A DNA stretch of 56,297 bases from Mesorhizobium sp. WSM4313 (GTDB lineage Bacteria > Pseudomonadota > Alphaproteobacteria > Rhizobiales > Rhizobiaceae), in contig NZ_NSFT01000023.1 of the NCBI RefSeq assembly GCF_002294725.1, positions 1-56,297 of the forward strand, given 5' to 3'. This document shows, one piece after another, positions 26,925-33,689 of the stretch (within the stretch, counting starts at the first letter, position 1; every line of letters begins with the position of its first letter). A program made the position numbers and the translations under genes. The notes below the pieces were generated by a model that worked only from the letters and a program-made list of their open reading frames with translations, ran no database searches and was not told where the DNA came from.

Positions 26925-27115
26925 CTAGTCCACTAGGCTGCCGTCTCGGTGCACCATCGCTTCGAATATCACTTTATAGACGCTGTCGACTTCTCGTTGA
27001 TCTCGGCGGCCGGGATACCTTCCTGCTCGGCCGATTCCATTAATTCCGTCAGCGGGTCGGTTACTGCGACGGGGCCATCAGTCATCGCGTTCGGCAGGTG
27101 CTCTTTGCCATCCAT
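26925..27115 (-). pseudogene. DUF768 protein gene with one frameshift
   Basis: From the ATG at 27115 the frame reads MDGKEHLPNAMTDGPVAVTD, then LTELMESAEQEGIPAAEINE and stops at 26969. The next frame continues VDSVYKVIFEAMVHRDGSLV to a TAG at 26925. Together they form a DUF768-like protein (…GI-x-x-x-E-I-E…-VYE-x-I). One base is missing or added near 26985. The function of the family is unknown. Confidence 0.65.
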
Positions 27116-27211
27116 CGGTCGACGAAGGTGATACCAAGAGTCCTAATTGAGCATGAATCCCACAGGCTCCACCATGTTTCCGGCGCAGCGACACGCACCG
27201 GCTAAAGAGCG

Positions 27212-27236
27212 GGAACAAGGCGGCAACGGCGGTGTT
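27212..27236 (+). promoter_or_regulatory. EcfG-type general stress promoter
   Basis: GGAAC (27212-27216), a 16-base spacer, then TGTT (27233-27236), matching the EcfG consensus GGAAC-N16/17-(C/T)GTT. It lies 23 bases before the ATG of the DUF3606 gene. Confidence 0.75.
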
Positions 27237-27258
27237 TCTCCGCTCAGGTGGAACCGAC

Positions 27259-27447
27259 ATGGCAGACGACAAGAGCAAGCGCGACTTCCGCGATCGCGTT
27301 AGGGTTTCGGCTGATGCGGACTACGAGGTGGAGTATTGCGCCCAGAAGATCCGGCTGACGCCGCAACAGGTGCGCGAGCTGATCAACAAACACGGCAACG
27401 ACCGCGCAACGCTTGATTTCGAGGCGAAAGCCATCCGTCGGGGGTGA
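27259..27447 (+). CDS. DUF3606 protein, copy 2
   Basis: A 62-residue paralogue of the protein at 25733: MADDKSKRDFRDRVRVSADA, DYEVEYCAQKIRLTPQQVRE, LINKHGNDRATLDFEAKAIR. The conserved N-terminus and the GND-x-A/S-T motif define the DUF3606 family. It has an EcfG-type promoter 23 bases upstream and is followed at once by the 27453 gene. So a stress-induced two-gene unit is likely. Confidence 0.87.
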   Translation: MADDKSKRDFRDRVRVSADADYEVEYCAQKIRLTPQQVRELINKHGNDRATLDFEAKAIRRG

Positions 27448-27452
27448 CAAGA

Positions 27453-27779
27453 ATGCCTCGTTACCAGGTCAAAGAGCTTTACGGCGAAAAGGTCATCGCA
27501 GGGCAAACGGTGGACGTCGACGGGCCTCGAAAGGCGGCCGAGCGCGTGGCCGGCGGGCCAATCTCATCGAGAGCGTTGCAGGAGCATTGGTTCCGAGTGA
27601 TCGACGAGGAGGAGAGCGTCGTCTTTGAATTCAGTCTGGCCGAGCCCCACGGCGCGAGACTTCTCGAAATTAGCGACAGTCCAATAGACGATCCCAACTG
27701 TCGCGCCGCGCTGCGCCTGAGCCGGGCGACGCTCGAGGAACATTGCCCGCCCCGCGTGCTGATGCGCGAGGAGCAGTGA
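27453..27779 (+). CDS. Conserved hypothetical protein downstream of DUF3606
   Basis: A 108-residue protein: MPRYQVKELYGEKVIAGQTV, then GPRKAAERVAGGPISSRALQ, EHWFRVIDEEESVVFEFSLA. The pattern of alternating strands and a helix with an exposed acidic tail fits a small alpha/beta protein; no family name. I chose ATG 27453, six bases after the DUF3606 stop, with GGGGGTGA before it; a GTG at 27444 overlaps the upstream stop. Likely co-transcribed with the DUF3606 gene. Confidence 0.7.
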   Translation: MPRYQVKELYGEKVIAGQTVDVDGPRKAAERVAGGPISSRALQEHWFRVIDEEESVVFEFSLAEPHGARLLEISDSPIDDPNCRAALRLSRATLEEHCPPRVLMREEQ

Positions 27780-28093
27780 ACGGCCACTATGGCCCGACGC
27801 TGCTCGAAGAAGCCGAGGCCCTCTCGGTCGCCAGCGTTGCCACGGTTGAGGGCCTGTCTTTCGACGGCGCGACGAAGGCGCCGGAGCCAAGCATCAAGGC
27901 TTGAAGCCGACAGGCAGAGTTTCAGCCCTTTTTGGGCATGCTCCCGACCCCGACGAATAGCTTCGGATATGCAGAGCGAATAGCGCTGCTCGACCAGTTC
28001 GCGTTGCTCGGCAGTCAAATCGCCCCGCTGCAAGAGTCCTACAAAATAGGCGATCAGGCGGCGAAGCTCGCTATCGCTCAAACTTTTCGGCAT
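27479..28093 (-). CDS. Hypothetical, N-terminal part plausible only
   Basis: The first ~90 residues look like a genuine helical protein: MPKSLSDSELRRLIAYFVGL, QRGDLTAEQRELVEQRYSLC, GREHAQKGLKLCLSASSLDA. The rest runs antisense through the gene at 27453-27779 and is atypical in composition. The original gene may have ended near 27830 before a shift extended the frame. Function unknown. Confidence 0.4.
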   Translation of the reverse strand: MPKSLSDSELRRLIAYFVGLLQRGDLTAEQRELVEQRYSLCISEAIRRGREHAQKGLKLCLSASSLDAWLRRLRRAVERQALNRGNAGDREGLGFFEQRRAIVAVHCSSRISTRGGQCSSSVARLRRSAARQLGSSIGLSLISRSLAPWGSARLNSKTTLSSSSITRNQCSCNALDEIGPPATRSAAFRGPSTSTVCPAMTFSP

Positions 28094-28138
28094 AGATCCG
28101 GGTCAACACAGCGCTTGAATGCTTCGCTGCGGCTTGCG

Positions 28139-28606
28139 CTAGCACCCTTCCGCCCTTAACGAGCGCACCATGCCAACTACAATCGGATCGTAGGGCACCT
28201 TTTCATCACGGCTGTAGTTGATCGTAAACAGCGCGGCACGGTCGGCGCATACTTTGATGGCCCGGACATACCTGATCTGGCCCTCTTTAATACCCGAATA
28301 GCTGGCCCACTTCGGCGTAAGGCGCCTATACGTCAATCTCCAACCGTCTTTTTCGTCCTGCATCATGCGATGCTCGATCTCGGCTTCAAAACTGGCCTTG
28401 CCCAGCCGAGCGCCCCATACGGCTAAGAACGCCCGTCTTTCGCCTTCGAAAGCCGCGCCCTGATCGGAACGCTGCGACAGTGCAAACCCGGGTGGAACAT
28501 CGAATATGAAGCCGAATTCCTTGACCCCGAAATGCTGCCACGGCTTCGGCTGAACCAACGCGGTGGAGCACAGAATGCAAGCGAAAGCCAAAACTATACG
28601 GCGCAT
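28139..28606 (-). CDS. Exported hypothetical protein
   Basis: A 155-residue protein from the ATG at 28606 with a signal peptide (MRRIVLAFACILCSTALVQP) and a mature part with FGVKEFGFIFDVPPGFALSQ, WGARLGKASFEAEIEHRMMQ and a C-terminal YDPIVVGMVRSLRAEGC. The pattern of a small alpha/beta domain following a signal is shared with many rhizobial periplasmic proteins of unknown role. A longer frame upstream (to 28849) overlaps the divergent gene and is unlikely. No lipobox. Confidence 0.72.
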   Translation of the reverse strand: MRRIVLAFACILCSTALVQPKPWQHFGVKEFGFIFDVPPGFALSQRSDQGAAFEGERRAFLAVWGARLGKASFEAEIEHRMMQDEKDGWRLTYRRLTPKWASYSGIKEGQIRYVRAIKVCADRAALFTINYSRDEKVPYDPIVVGMVRSLRAEGC

Positions 28607-28781
28607 AGCGTTGCTTCTCCAAGCCCTCTCTCGGCAGGCGAGGCCCTGGCCGGAGATGGCGAGAACCCCTCCGAAGCGCAGGCGAATCCACGCCAGCCTC
28701 GCATTCACCCAACTTGGTGGCAGACCGAACGTTCCATTAGCGGTTGCTTGACGAAGCCACTTGCCGCGCCAGACTCCTCCT

Positions 28782-29084
28782 ATGGCGAGGGTCTCTTTCA
28801 ACATTGGCGATGAGGTCGCCATCACAGCAACCGTGCGCAGGCGGGTCACTGAAGATCGGGTGAGCGTGTCGATTCCCCTCCTAAGTCAACCGCATTCCAT
28901 CGTTGACCGTGCATCGAAGGGCACGGGCAGCCGATCGGGCTATTGGCGACGTGACCCGAGCGCTGATGGCAAAGTGACGGTCAACCTTGGCGTGCCCGTC
29001 ACCGTCGACATCGGAACGGTCACACTCGTGACAGCTTATGTGTCGCCGAAGCGCAAGACGCCGCTGGTCGACAAAGCTACCTAG
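28782..29084 (+). CDS. Paralogue of the 2879 gene with compensating frameshifts
   Basis: A 100-residue protein whose ends match the 2879 product (NIGDEVAITATVRRRVTED; TVNLGVPVTVD; SPKRKTPLVDK) but whose middle, ASKGTGSRSGYWRRDPSADG, does not. Aligning the DNA shows a 4-base deletion, then two single-base deletions, six bases in all, which restores the frame. In the other frame the lost segment still reads HGQPIG and GDVTR. So about 17 residues are read out of frame. The product may be folded poorly or be neutral. Confidence 0.65.
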   Translation: MARVSFNIGDEVAITATVRRRVTEDRVSVSIPLLSQPHSIVDRASKGTGSRSGYWRRDPSADGKVTVNLGVPVTVDIGTVTLVTAYVSPKRKTPLVDKAT

Positions 29085-29170
29085 TGCGGGTGTCTTCTCT
29101 GGCGGTCCATGTCATTCAAGAACAATGTCAGTTCGTCCGCCATCTCGAAGTCCAGGCCCTCAAGCACCAT
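29081..29170 (-). CDS. Possible 29-residue peptide
   Basis: A short minus-strand frame from the ATG at 29170: MVLEGLDFEMADELTLFLND, then MDRQRRHPH. It is acidic then basic, with a sensible composition and no recognised family. It ends within the last codons of the plus-strand gene at 28782. Weak support. Confidence 0.25.
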   Translation of the reverse strand: MVLEGLDFEMADELTLFLNDMDRQRRHPH

Positions 29171-29219
29171 GCCGCCCGCTTGATAAGGCTGGAGTCATCG
29201 ACGAGGCGGAACTGGGTGA

Positions 29220-29393
29220 GCTTTCGCGGAGGCCTCTCCGTCGCTGATCGTCAATTCCGCGATCGAGCGACAACTCGCGCATAAGGACGCCGACGCGGTT
29301 CGCAGAGCATATCACCGAGGGGACCACTGGGAAGAAAGTGTGCAAATGATGCAGTGGTGGGCCGATCAACTGGACGCTATGCGAGCGGCTTAG
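29220..29393 (+). pseudogene. Integrase C-terminal fragment
   Basis: After an in-frame TGA the frame reads VNSAIERQLAHKDADAVRRA, YHRGDHWEESVQMMQWWADQ, LDAMRAA-stop. This is the C-terminal end of P4-type tyrosine recombinases (…LAHKD…VRxAYxR…W…MMQxWADxL). The catalytic core (Arg, His-x-x-Arg) is absent. It marks the past presence of an integrative element. I found no att repeat next to it and no tRNA. Confidence 0.7.
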
Positions 29394-29624
29394 AAGTGGT
29401 TGCCATCCGACCCCCTTAGATGGCGTTGGAGCCGGCCGGGCGAACCAACCTGTTCAGTTGAACTCTACACGAGGGGCCTGCCGCACCTCGATTAGCCGTC
29501 ATCAGCGATTGAACGGAAAAGAAACCTTTCAGCATCAAACTACTGCTTTTCGACGCACTTTTTCGGGACGTCGGAAAGAGCGTTTGTCGCGCCGACAACG
29601 ATGTCCCACTGGTGAACCGGTTCC

Positions 29625-31262
29625 ATGAAGAGTCTGACAATACGCCACCGCATCCTGGTCAGTTTCGCTGTCGTTCTTGTGGTCATGTCGGTGATAGCCG
29701 TCATCGCGTACGCCTGGTTTCTTCAGACGCAGCAGGAGGCGACTGAGGTCGAGAAGGGCATCCTCCCAGATGTCTATCACAGCACCGAAATCATGATGGG
29801 CCAAATGACCGCCCATAGCCTGCTTCAGGAATATGCGCTTCAGGACAGCCCGTCGGATAGACGCGCGCTTGAAAGCATGATCGCGACCAATCGCGACCGA
29901 GTGCAGCGGCAGATGGACGACTATGAAGCAACAATCTTCTCCGATATCGACAAGCAGAATTATGCGGTCGTCAAGGAACTCGCCAACCAATTTCGTCTGG
30001 CTGAAACGGCTGTGCTGGACACAAGCCGGACTGCCTTGTCGAAAGGCGAAACTCCCAATGAAGGCCCGGCCATCAAGAACACCGTAGAGCCCATCTTTCT
30101 GAAATTGCAGTCTGCTCTGCAGGCCATGGTCGAGGATCACAGAGGCGAGGCAACCAGCGCGACGCAACGGATCAGCTCGATCGTTAAAACGGCGGAAGTC
30201 GGTTTGAGCGTTGGCCTGTTGATTGCCCTCGGGCTAGCACTTCTTTTGGGTTACCAGCTGTTTCGCGCCATCACAGGTCCGCTCACCCGGCTGGTCGACG
30301 CGGTTCAGTTGATGCGGCAAGGCGACTTCAGCGAACGCCTCGAACTGAGGCGCCGTGACGAATTCAGCGTGCTGGCCGACGGCTTCAACGCAATGGCGGA
30401 CGATCTCACCACCCTCATTGGTCAGGTCCAAAGGTCCAGCATACAAGTCGGCACGTCGATCACGGAGATCGCCGCCACCTCCAAGCAACAGCAGGCAACC
30501 GCGACTGAAATCGCAGCGACCACCACAGAAATCCGCGCGACTGCCAAGGAAATCTCCGCTACGTCGAACGAGCTGGCGCGCACAATGAACGATGTCTCGA
30601 CAGTTGCCGATCAGACGGCCGCCGTCGCGGGCGGAGGGCAAGCTGGGTTGACGCGCATGGAAGAAACCATGCACCAGGTCATGGAAGCGGCCGGCGCAAT
30701 CAATTCCAAACTCGCAATTCTGAGCGAGAAGGCCGGCAGTATCAACCAGGTGGTGACGACCATCACCAAAGTCGCCGATCAGACGAACCTATTGTCGCTC
30801 AATGCTTCTATCGAGGCGGAGAAGGCAGGTCAGTATGGCCGGGGCTTTGCTGTGGTGGCAACCGAAATCCGAAGGCTCGCCGACCAGACGGCCGTCTCCA
30901 CCTACGATATTGAGCAAATGGTCAAGGACATCCAGTCGGCTGTGGCGGCTGGGGTGATGGGCATGGACAAGTTCTCCGAGCAGGTCCGCCGGGGCATGCA
31001 GGAAATTCAGCAGGTCGGCGGGCAGCTCTTCGAAATCATCCAGCAGGTTCAAGGCCTGGTGCCCCGATTCGAAGTCGCCAACGAAGGCATGCAGGCTCAG
31101 GCGACCGGCGCGGGGCAAATCAGCGACACGCTGACCCAGCTCAGCGAGGCAGCTCAGCAAACTGTCGAATCTCTCCAGCAGTCAACGCTCGCGATCGACG
31201 AGCTCAATCAAGTGTCGAGCGGGCTGCGGAGCAGCATTGCAAGGTTCAAGCTGCGGGCATAG
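29625..31262 (+). CDS. wspA: WspA, membrane chemoreceptor of the Wsp system
   Basis: A 545-residue methyl-accepting receptor. TM1 (about 8-30), a ~160-residue periplasmic helical domain, TM2 (about 196-216), HAMP (about 217-270), and the signalling domain. The highly conserved tip reads TNLLSLNASIEAEKAGQYGR, followed by GFAVVATEIRRLADQT. In Pseudomonas aeruginosa WspA senses surface contact or membrane stress and activates the WspE kinase. Length and order of genes (A-B-C-D-E-F-R) match that system. The C-terminus is ASIARFKLRA, without a CheR-tether pentapeptide. First gene of the operon; no clear promoter motif was found upstream. Confidence 0.95.
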   Translation: MKSLTIRHRILVSFAVVLVVMSVIAVIAYAWFLQTQQEATEVEKGILPDVYHSTEIMMGQMTAHSLLQEYALQDSPSDRRALESMIATNRDRVQRQMDDYEATIFSDIDKQNYAVVKELANQFRLAETAVLDTSRTALSKGETPNEGPAIKNTVEPIFLKLQSALQAMVEDHRGEATSATQRISSIVKTAEVGLSVGLLIALGLALLLGYQLFRAITGPLTRLVDAVQLMRQGDFSERLELRRRDEFSVLADGFNAMADDLTTLIGQVQRSSIQVGTSITEIAATSKQQQATATEIAATTTEIRATAKEISATSNELARTMNDVSTVADQTAAVAGGGQAGLTRMEETMHQVMEAAGAINSKLAILSEKAGSINQVVTTITKVADQTNLLSLNASIEAEKAGQYGRGFAVVATEIRRLADQTAVSTYDIEQMVKDIQSAVAAGVMGMDKFSEQVRRGMQEIQQVGGQLFEIIQQVQGLVPRFEVANEGMQAQATGAGQISDTLTQLSEAAQQTVESLQQSTLAIDELNQVSSGLRSSIARFKLRA

Positions 31263-31279
31263 CGACCTGGCGGCCGGAG

Positions 31280-31750
31280 GTGACAATGCTATTCCTCTCC
31301 TTCAGCATGGGTACGGATCGCTACTTGATCGATGTCCATCAGATTGAGGAGGTGTTGCCCCGTATCGGGGTCAAGGTGCTGCCGGGTGCGCCAGCCGGTG
31401 TGGTCGGACTGGTCAGCTATGACGGAATACCCGTCCCGTTGATCGATGTTACTCTTCTAGCACTTGGCCGCCCCTCGGAGGCGCGGTTGAGTACCCGCAT
31501 CATGATAACGCGCTATCCGTCAGAAAATGGTGAGCAACGCTTGCTTGGGCTGATAGCGGAGCGGGTGACGGATACGCTTGAGCGCGACCCAGCCGATTTC
31601 ACGCCGTTCGGACTGGAGCCGGGATCGCCGCCCTATCTTGGTCCGGTGGCTTCGGATGGCCCGGAGATCATCCAGTGGGTCAAAGTGGAAACACTGCTTT
31701 CAGAAGAGATTCGTAGCGCTTTGCTCCGCCAGGCCCATATGGGTGGTTGA
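31280..31750 (+). CDS. wspB: WspB, CheW-like coupling protein
   Basis: A 156-residue single-domain CheW homologue: FSMGTDRYLIDVHQIEEVLP, then GVVGLVSYDGIPVPLIDVTL and a final PYLGPVASDGPEIIQWVKVE. It would link the WspA receptor to the WspE kinase. It starts 17 bases after wspA and overlaps wspC by four bases (ATGA), so translation is coupled. In the family one CheW-like protein (WspB) and a longer one (WspD) occur; this is the shorter. Confidence 0.9.
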   Translation: MTMLFLSFSMGTDRYLIDVHQIEEVLPRIGVKVLPGAPAGVVGLVSYDGIPVPLIDVTLLALGRPSEARLSTRIMITRYPSENGEQRLLGLIAERVTDTLERDPADFTPFGLEPGSPPYLGPVASDGPEIIQWVKVETLLSEEIRSALLRQAHMGG

Positions 31751-32985
31751 TGATCGGCGCAGTCGAAAAGCTCCTGACCGAAACCATCGGACTAGACGCT
31801 GCCAGCGTTGGCCAGACAGTGATCCGCCAAGCGGTCAAGGACCGGATGGCAGCATGTAGGATAATCGACGCACAGGCTTATTGGGAACATCTGACCGGTT
31901 CCGCGCAGGAACTGCAGGAGCTGGTCAATGCGGTGGTGATCCCTGAGACGTGGTTCTTCCGCGACCGGGAAGCGTTCACGATGCTGGCGCGGCATGCGCG
32001 CGAGAACAAGCGTACGCTGCCGATAAAGGTCCTGAGCCTGCCATGTTCAACCGGCGAAGAGGCGTATTCGGTAGCCATGGCCATGTTCGATGGCGGCTTT
32101 GCGGCGCACGAGTTCAAGATCGATGCTGTGGACGTCAGCACCCGCAATGTCGCGATCGCTGAACGTGCCGTCTATGGGCGCAATTCGTTTCGCGGCAGCA
32201 ATCTCGAATTCAAGGATCGCTATTTTGAAACGACCGAGGGCGGGTTGCGGCCTAATGCTGCGGTGCTGAAACAGGTTCGGTTCAGGGTCGGAAACCTGTT
32301 CGATTCTCGCGCGTCTTTCGGGCAAGAGGCCTATGACATCCTGCTTTGCCGCAATTTGCTGATCTATTTCAATCGCGCGCTGCAGGATCGCGCATTGACC
32401 TGCCTGAAGGACCTGTTGGCCAAGGACGGACTTCTTCTGGTCGGCCCGGCGGAGGGCGCTCTACCGAGGCTGCATGGCTTCATTTCCGCTGAATGGCCAT
32501 TGGCCTTCGCCTTCCTAAGGTCGGAGCACGTGAACACCATGGCGCCGAAACCGGCCGCCATTCCGCTGCGGACACCGGTCCCGAAGGTCAACAGGAGCAG
32601 CTCAGCCCTGACCCGACCGAAGATCGGCAAGGAAGGCCGCCCGCAGCCTCCGGCCAAGCCGGTGGATCGGATCTCGGAAAGCCTCATCGAGGTCGAACGG
32701 ATCGCCAATGCAGGACGGGTAAAGGAGGCGCAGGAAGTTGCCCTGGCACATCTCAAGGCGTTCGGTCCTTCGGCGGATATTTTCTACTTGCTGGGCCTGG
32801 TTCAGGATGCCGACGGTGCTGCATCAGAAGCAGCGCGAAGCTATCGCAGAGCGCTCTATCTCGCGCCAAATCATAGGGAAGCTCTCGTTCATCTGGCTTT
32901 GCTGCTTCGCAAACAAGGCGACCGTAGCGGCGCCGAGGCATTGGTCGGCCGACTGGATCGGGCTCAGAAAAGGAGCGGCACCTGA
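31747..32985 (+). CDS. wspC: WspC, CheR methyltransferase with TPR domain
   Basis: A 412-residue protein that methylates WspA glutamates using SAM. CheR core: PETWFFRDREAF, LPCSTGEEAYSVAMAMFDGG, then DILLCRNLLIYFNRALQ and LLLVGPAEG. The C-terminal 110 residues form a TPR-like region (EAARSYRRALYLAPNHREAL). WspC is antagonised by the WspF methylesterase. The overlap with wspB (4 bases) and wspD (1 base) shows a tight operon. Length near that of Pseudomonas WspC (about 420). Confidence 0.93.
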   Translation: MMIGAVEKLLTETIGLDAASVGQTVIRQAVKDRMAACRIIDAQAYWEHLTGSAQELQELVNAVVIPETWFFRDREAFTMLARHARENKRTLPIKVLSLPCSTGEEAYSVAMAMFDGGFAAHEFKIDAVDVSTRNVAIAERAVYGRNSFRGSNLEFKDRYFETTEGGLRPNAAVLKQVRFRVGNLFDSRASFGQEAYDILLCRNLLIYFNRALQDRALTCLKDLLAKDGLLLVGPAEGALPRLHGFISAEWPLAFAFLRSEHVNTMAPKPAAIPLRTPVPKVNRSSSALTRPKIGKEGRPQPPAKPVDRISESLIEVERIANAGRVKEAQEVALAHLKAFGPSADIFYLLGLVQDADGAASEAARSYRRALYLAPNHREALVHLALLLRKQGDRSGAEALVGRLDRAQKRSGT

Positions 32986-33689
32986 TGTCGACTTCGACGG
33001 GGATCGCCCAGCCCGTGGCGGAAATCGAAATCGACGACTGCTGGCGGCAGATCGGGGTGCGGGGTGACCGGTCATGCGCGCTACTGGATCAGCATCTCCA
33101 CTGCCGCAATTGCCCGGCCTATAAGAAGATCGCACGGAGCCTCCTCGACCGTGCGACGCCCTCAGCCTATCCTACCGGATGGCCTGACAAACCTAGTCGC
33201 GCCGAGCTCGATTCCGCTGACGAGGAGGCGCTTCAGACGGCCGTCCTTTTCCGCCTTGGGGAGGAATGGCTGGCGCTGCCGGTTGCCATTTTTCATGAGG
33301 TGGCTGAATCACGCCGCGTTCATTCGCTTCCACACCGCAGGAACGGCGCGGTGCTCGGCATTGCCAATGTACGCGGTGAATTGCTGATCTGCGTGTCGCT
33401 CTCTGAATTGCTCGGCATTGACGAGCGCAAGGAGGCAGAACAAGGCAAACGAGCCAAGGCTTTTCGCCGCCTGGTCGTGGTAGGTGAGTTAGACAAGCGG
33501 GTTGCTTTCACGGTAGACGAAATCCACGGCCTGCATCGCTACCGGGAACACGACACGCTGGCGGTGCCGGCCACGATCGGCAAGGCGCTGTCAGCCGCCA
33601 CGGTCGCCGTGCTGCCTTGGCGGGGACGAGCCGTCGGCTGCCTCGACCCGGGACAATTGCTGACGATGCTGGATCGGAGCATCGCATGA
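32985..33689 (+). CDS. wspD: WspD, CheW-like coupling protein
   Basis: A 234-residue CheW homologue with a ~75-residue N-terminal extension: CALLDQHLHCRNCPAYKKIA holds several cysteines and the ARSLLDRA stretch. The CheW domain follows (VLFRLGEEWLALPVAIFHEV, GIANVRGELLICVSLSELLG, VVVGELDKRVAFTVDEIHGL). Both WspB and WspD are needed in Pseudomonas. It overlaps wspC by one base and wspE by four. The C-H-C-x-x-C cluster in the extension could bind a metal; I do not know a report of that. Confidence 0.9.
   Translation: MSTSTGIAQPVAEIEIDDCWRQIGVRGDRSCALLDQHLHCRNCPAYKKIARSLLDRATPSAYPTGWPDKPSRAELDSADEEALQTAVLFRLGEEWLALPVAIFHEVAESRRVHSLPHRRNGAVLGIANVRGELLICVSLSELLGIDERKEAEQGKRAKAFRRLVVVGELDKRVAFTVDEIHGLHRYREHDTLAVPATIGKALSAATVAVLPWRGRAVGCLDPGQLLTMLDRSIA

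Noticed and set aside
28690..28735. GGAAC-N16-AGTT upstream of the 28139-28606 gene as an EcfG promoter
   Set aside because: The -10 half has A in place of C or T, and it lies about 100 bases before the chosen start; too weak to call.
29535..30167. Minus-strand frame of 210 codons across the wspA start
   Set aside because: Antisense to wspA; no family motif and poor start context.
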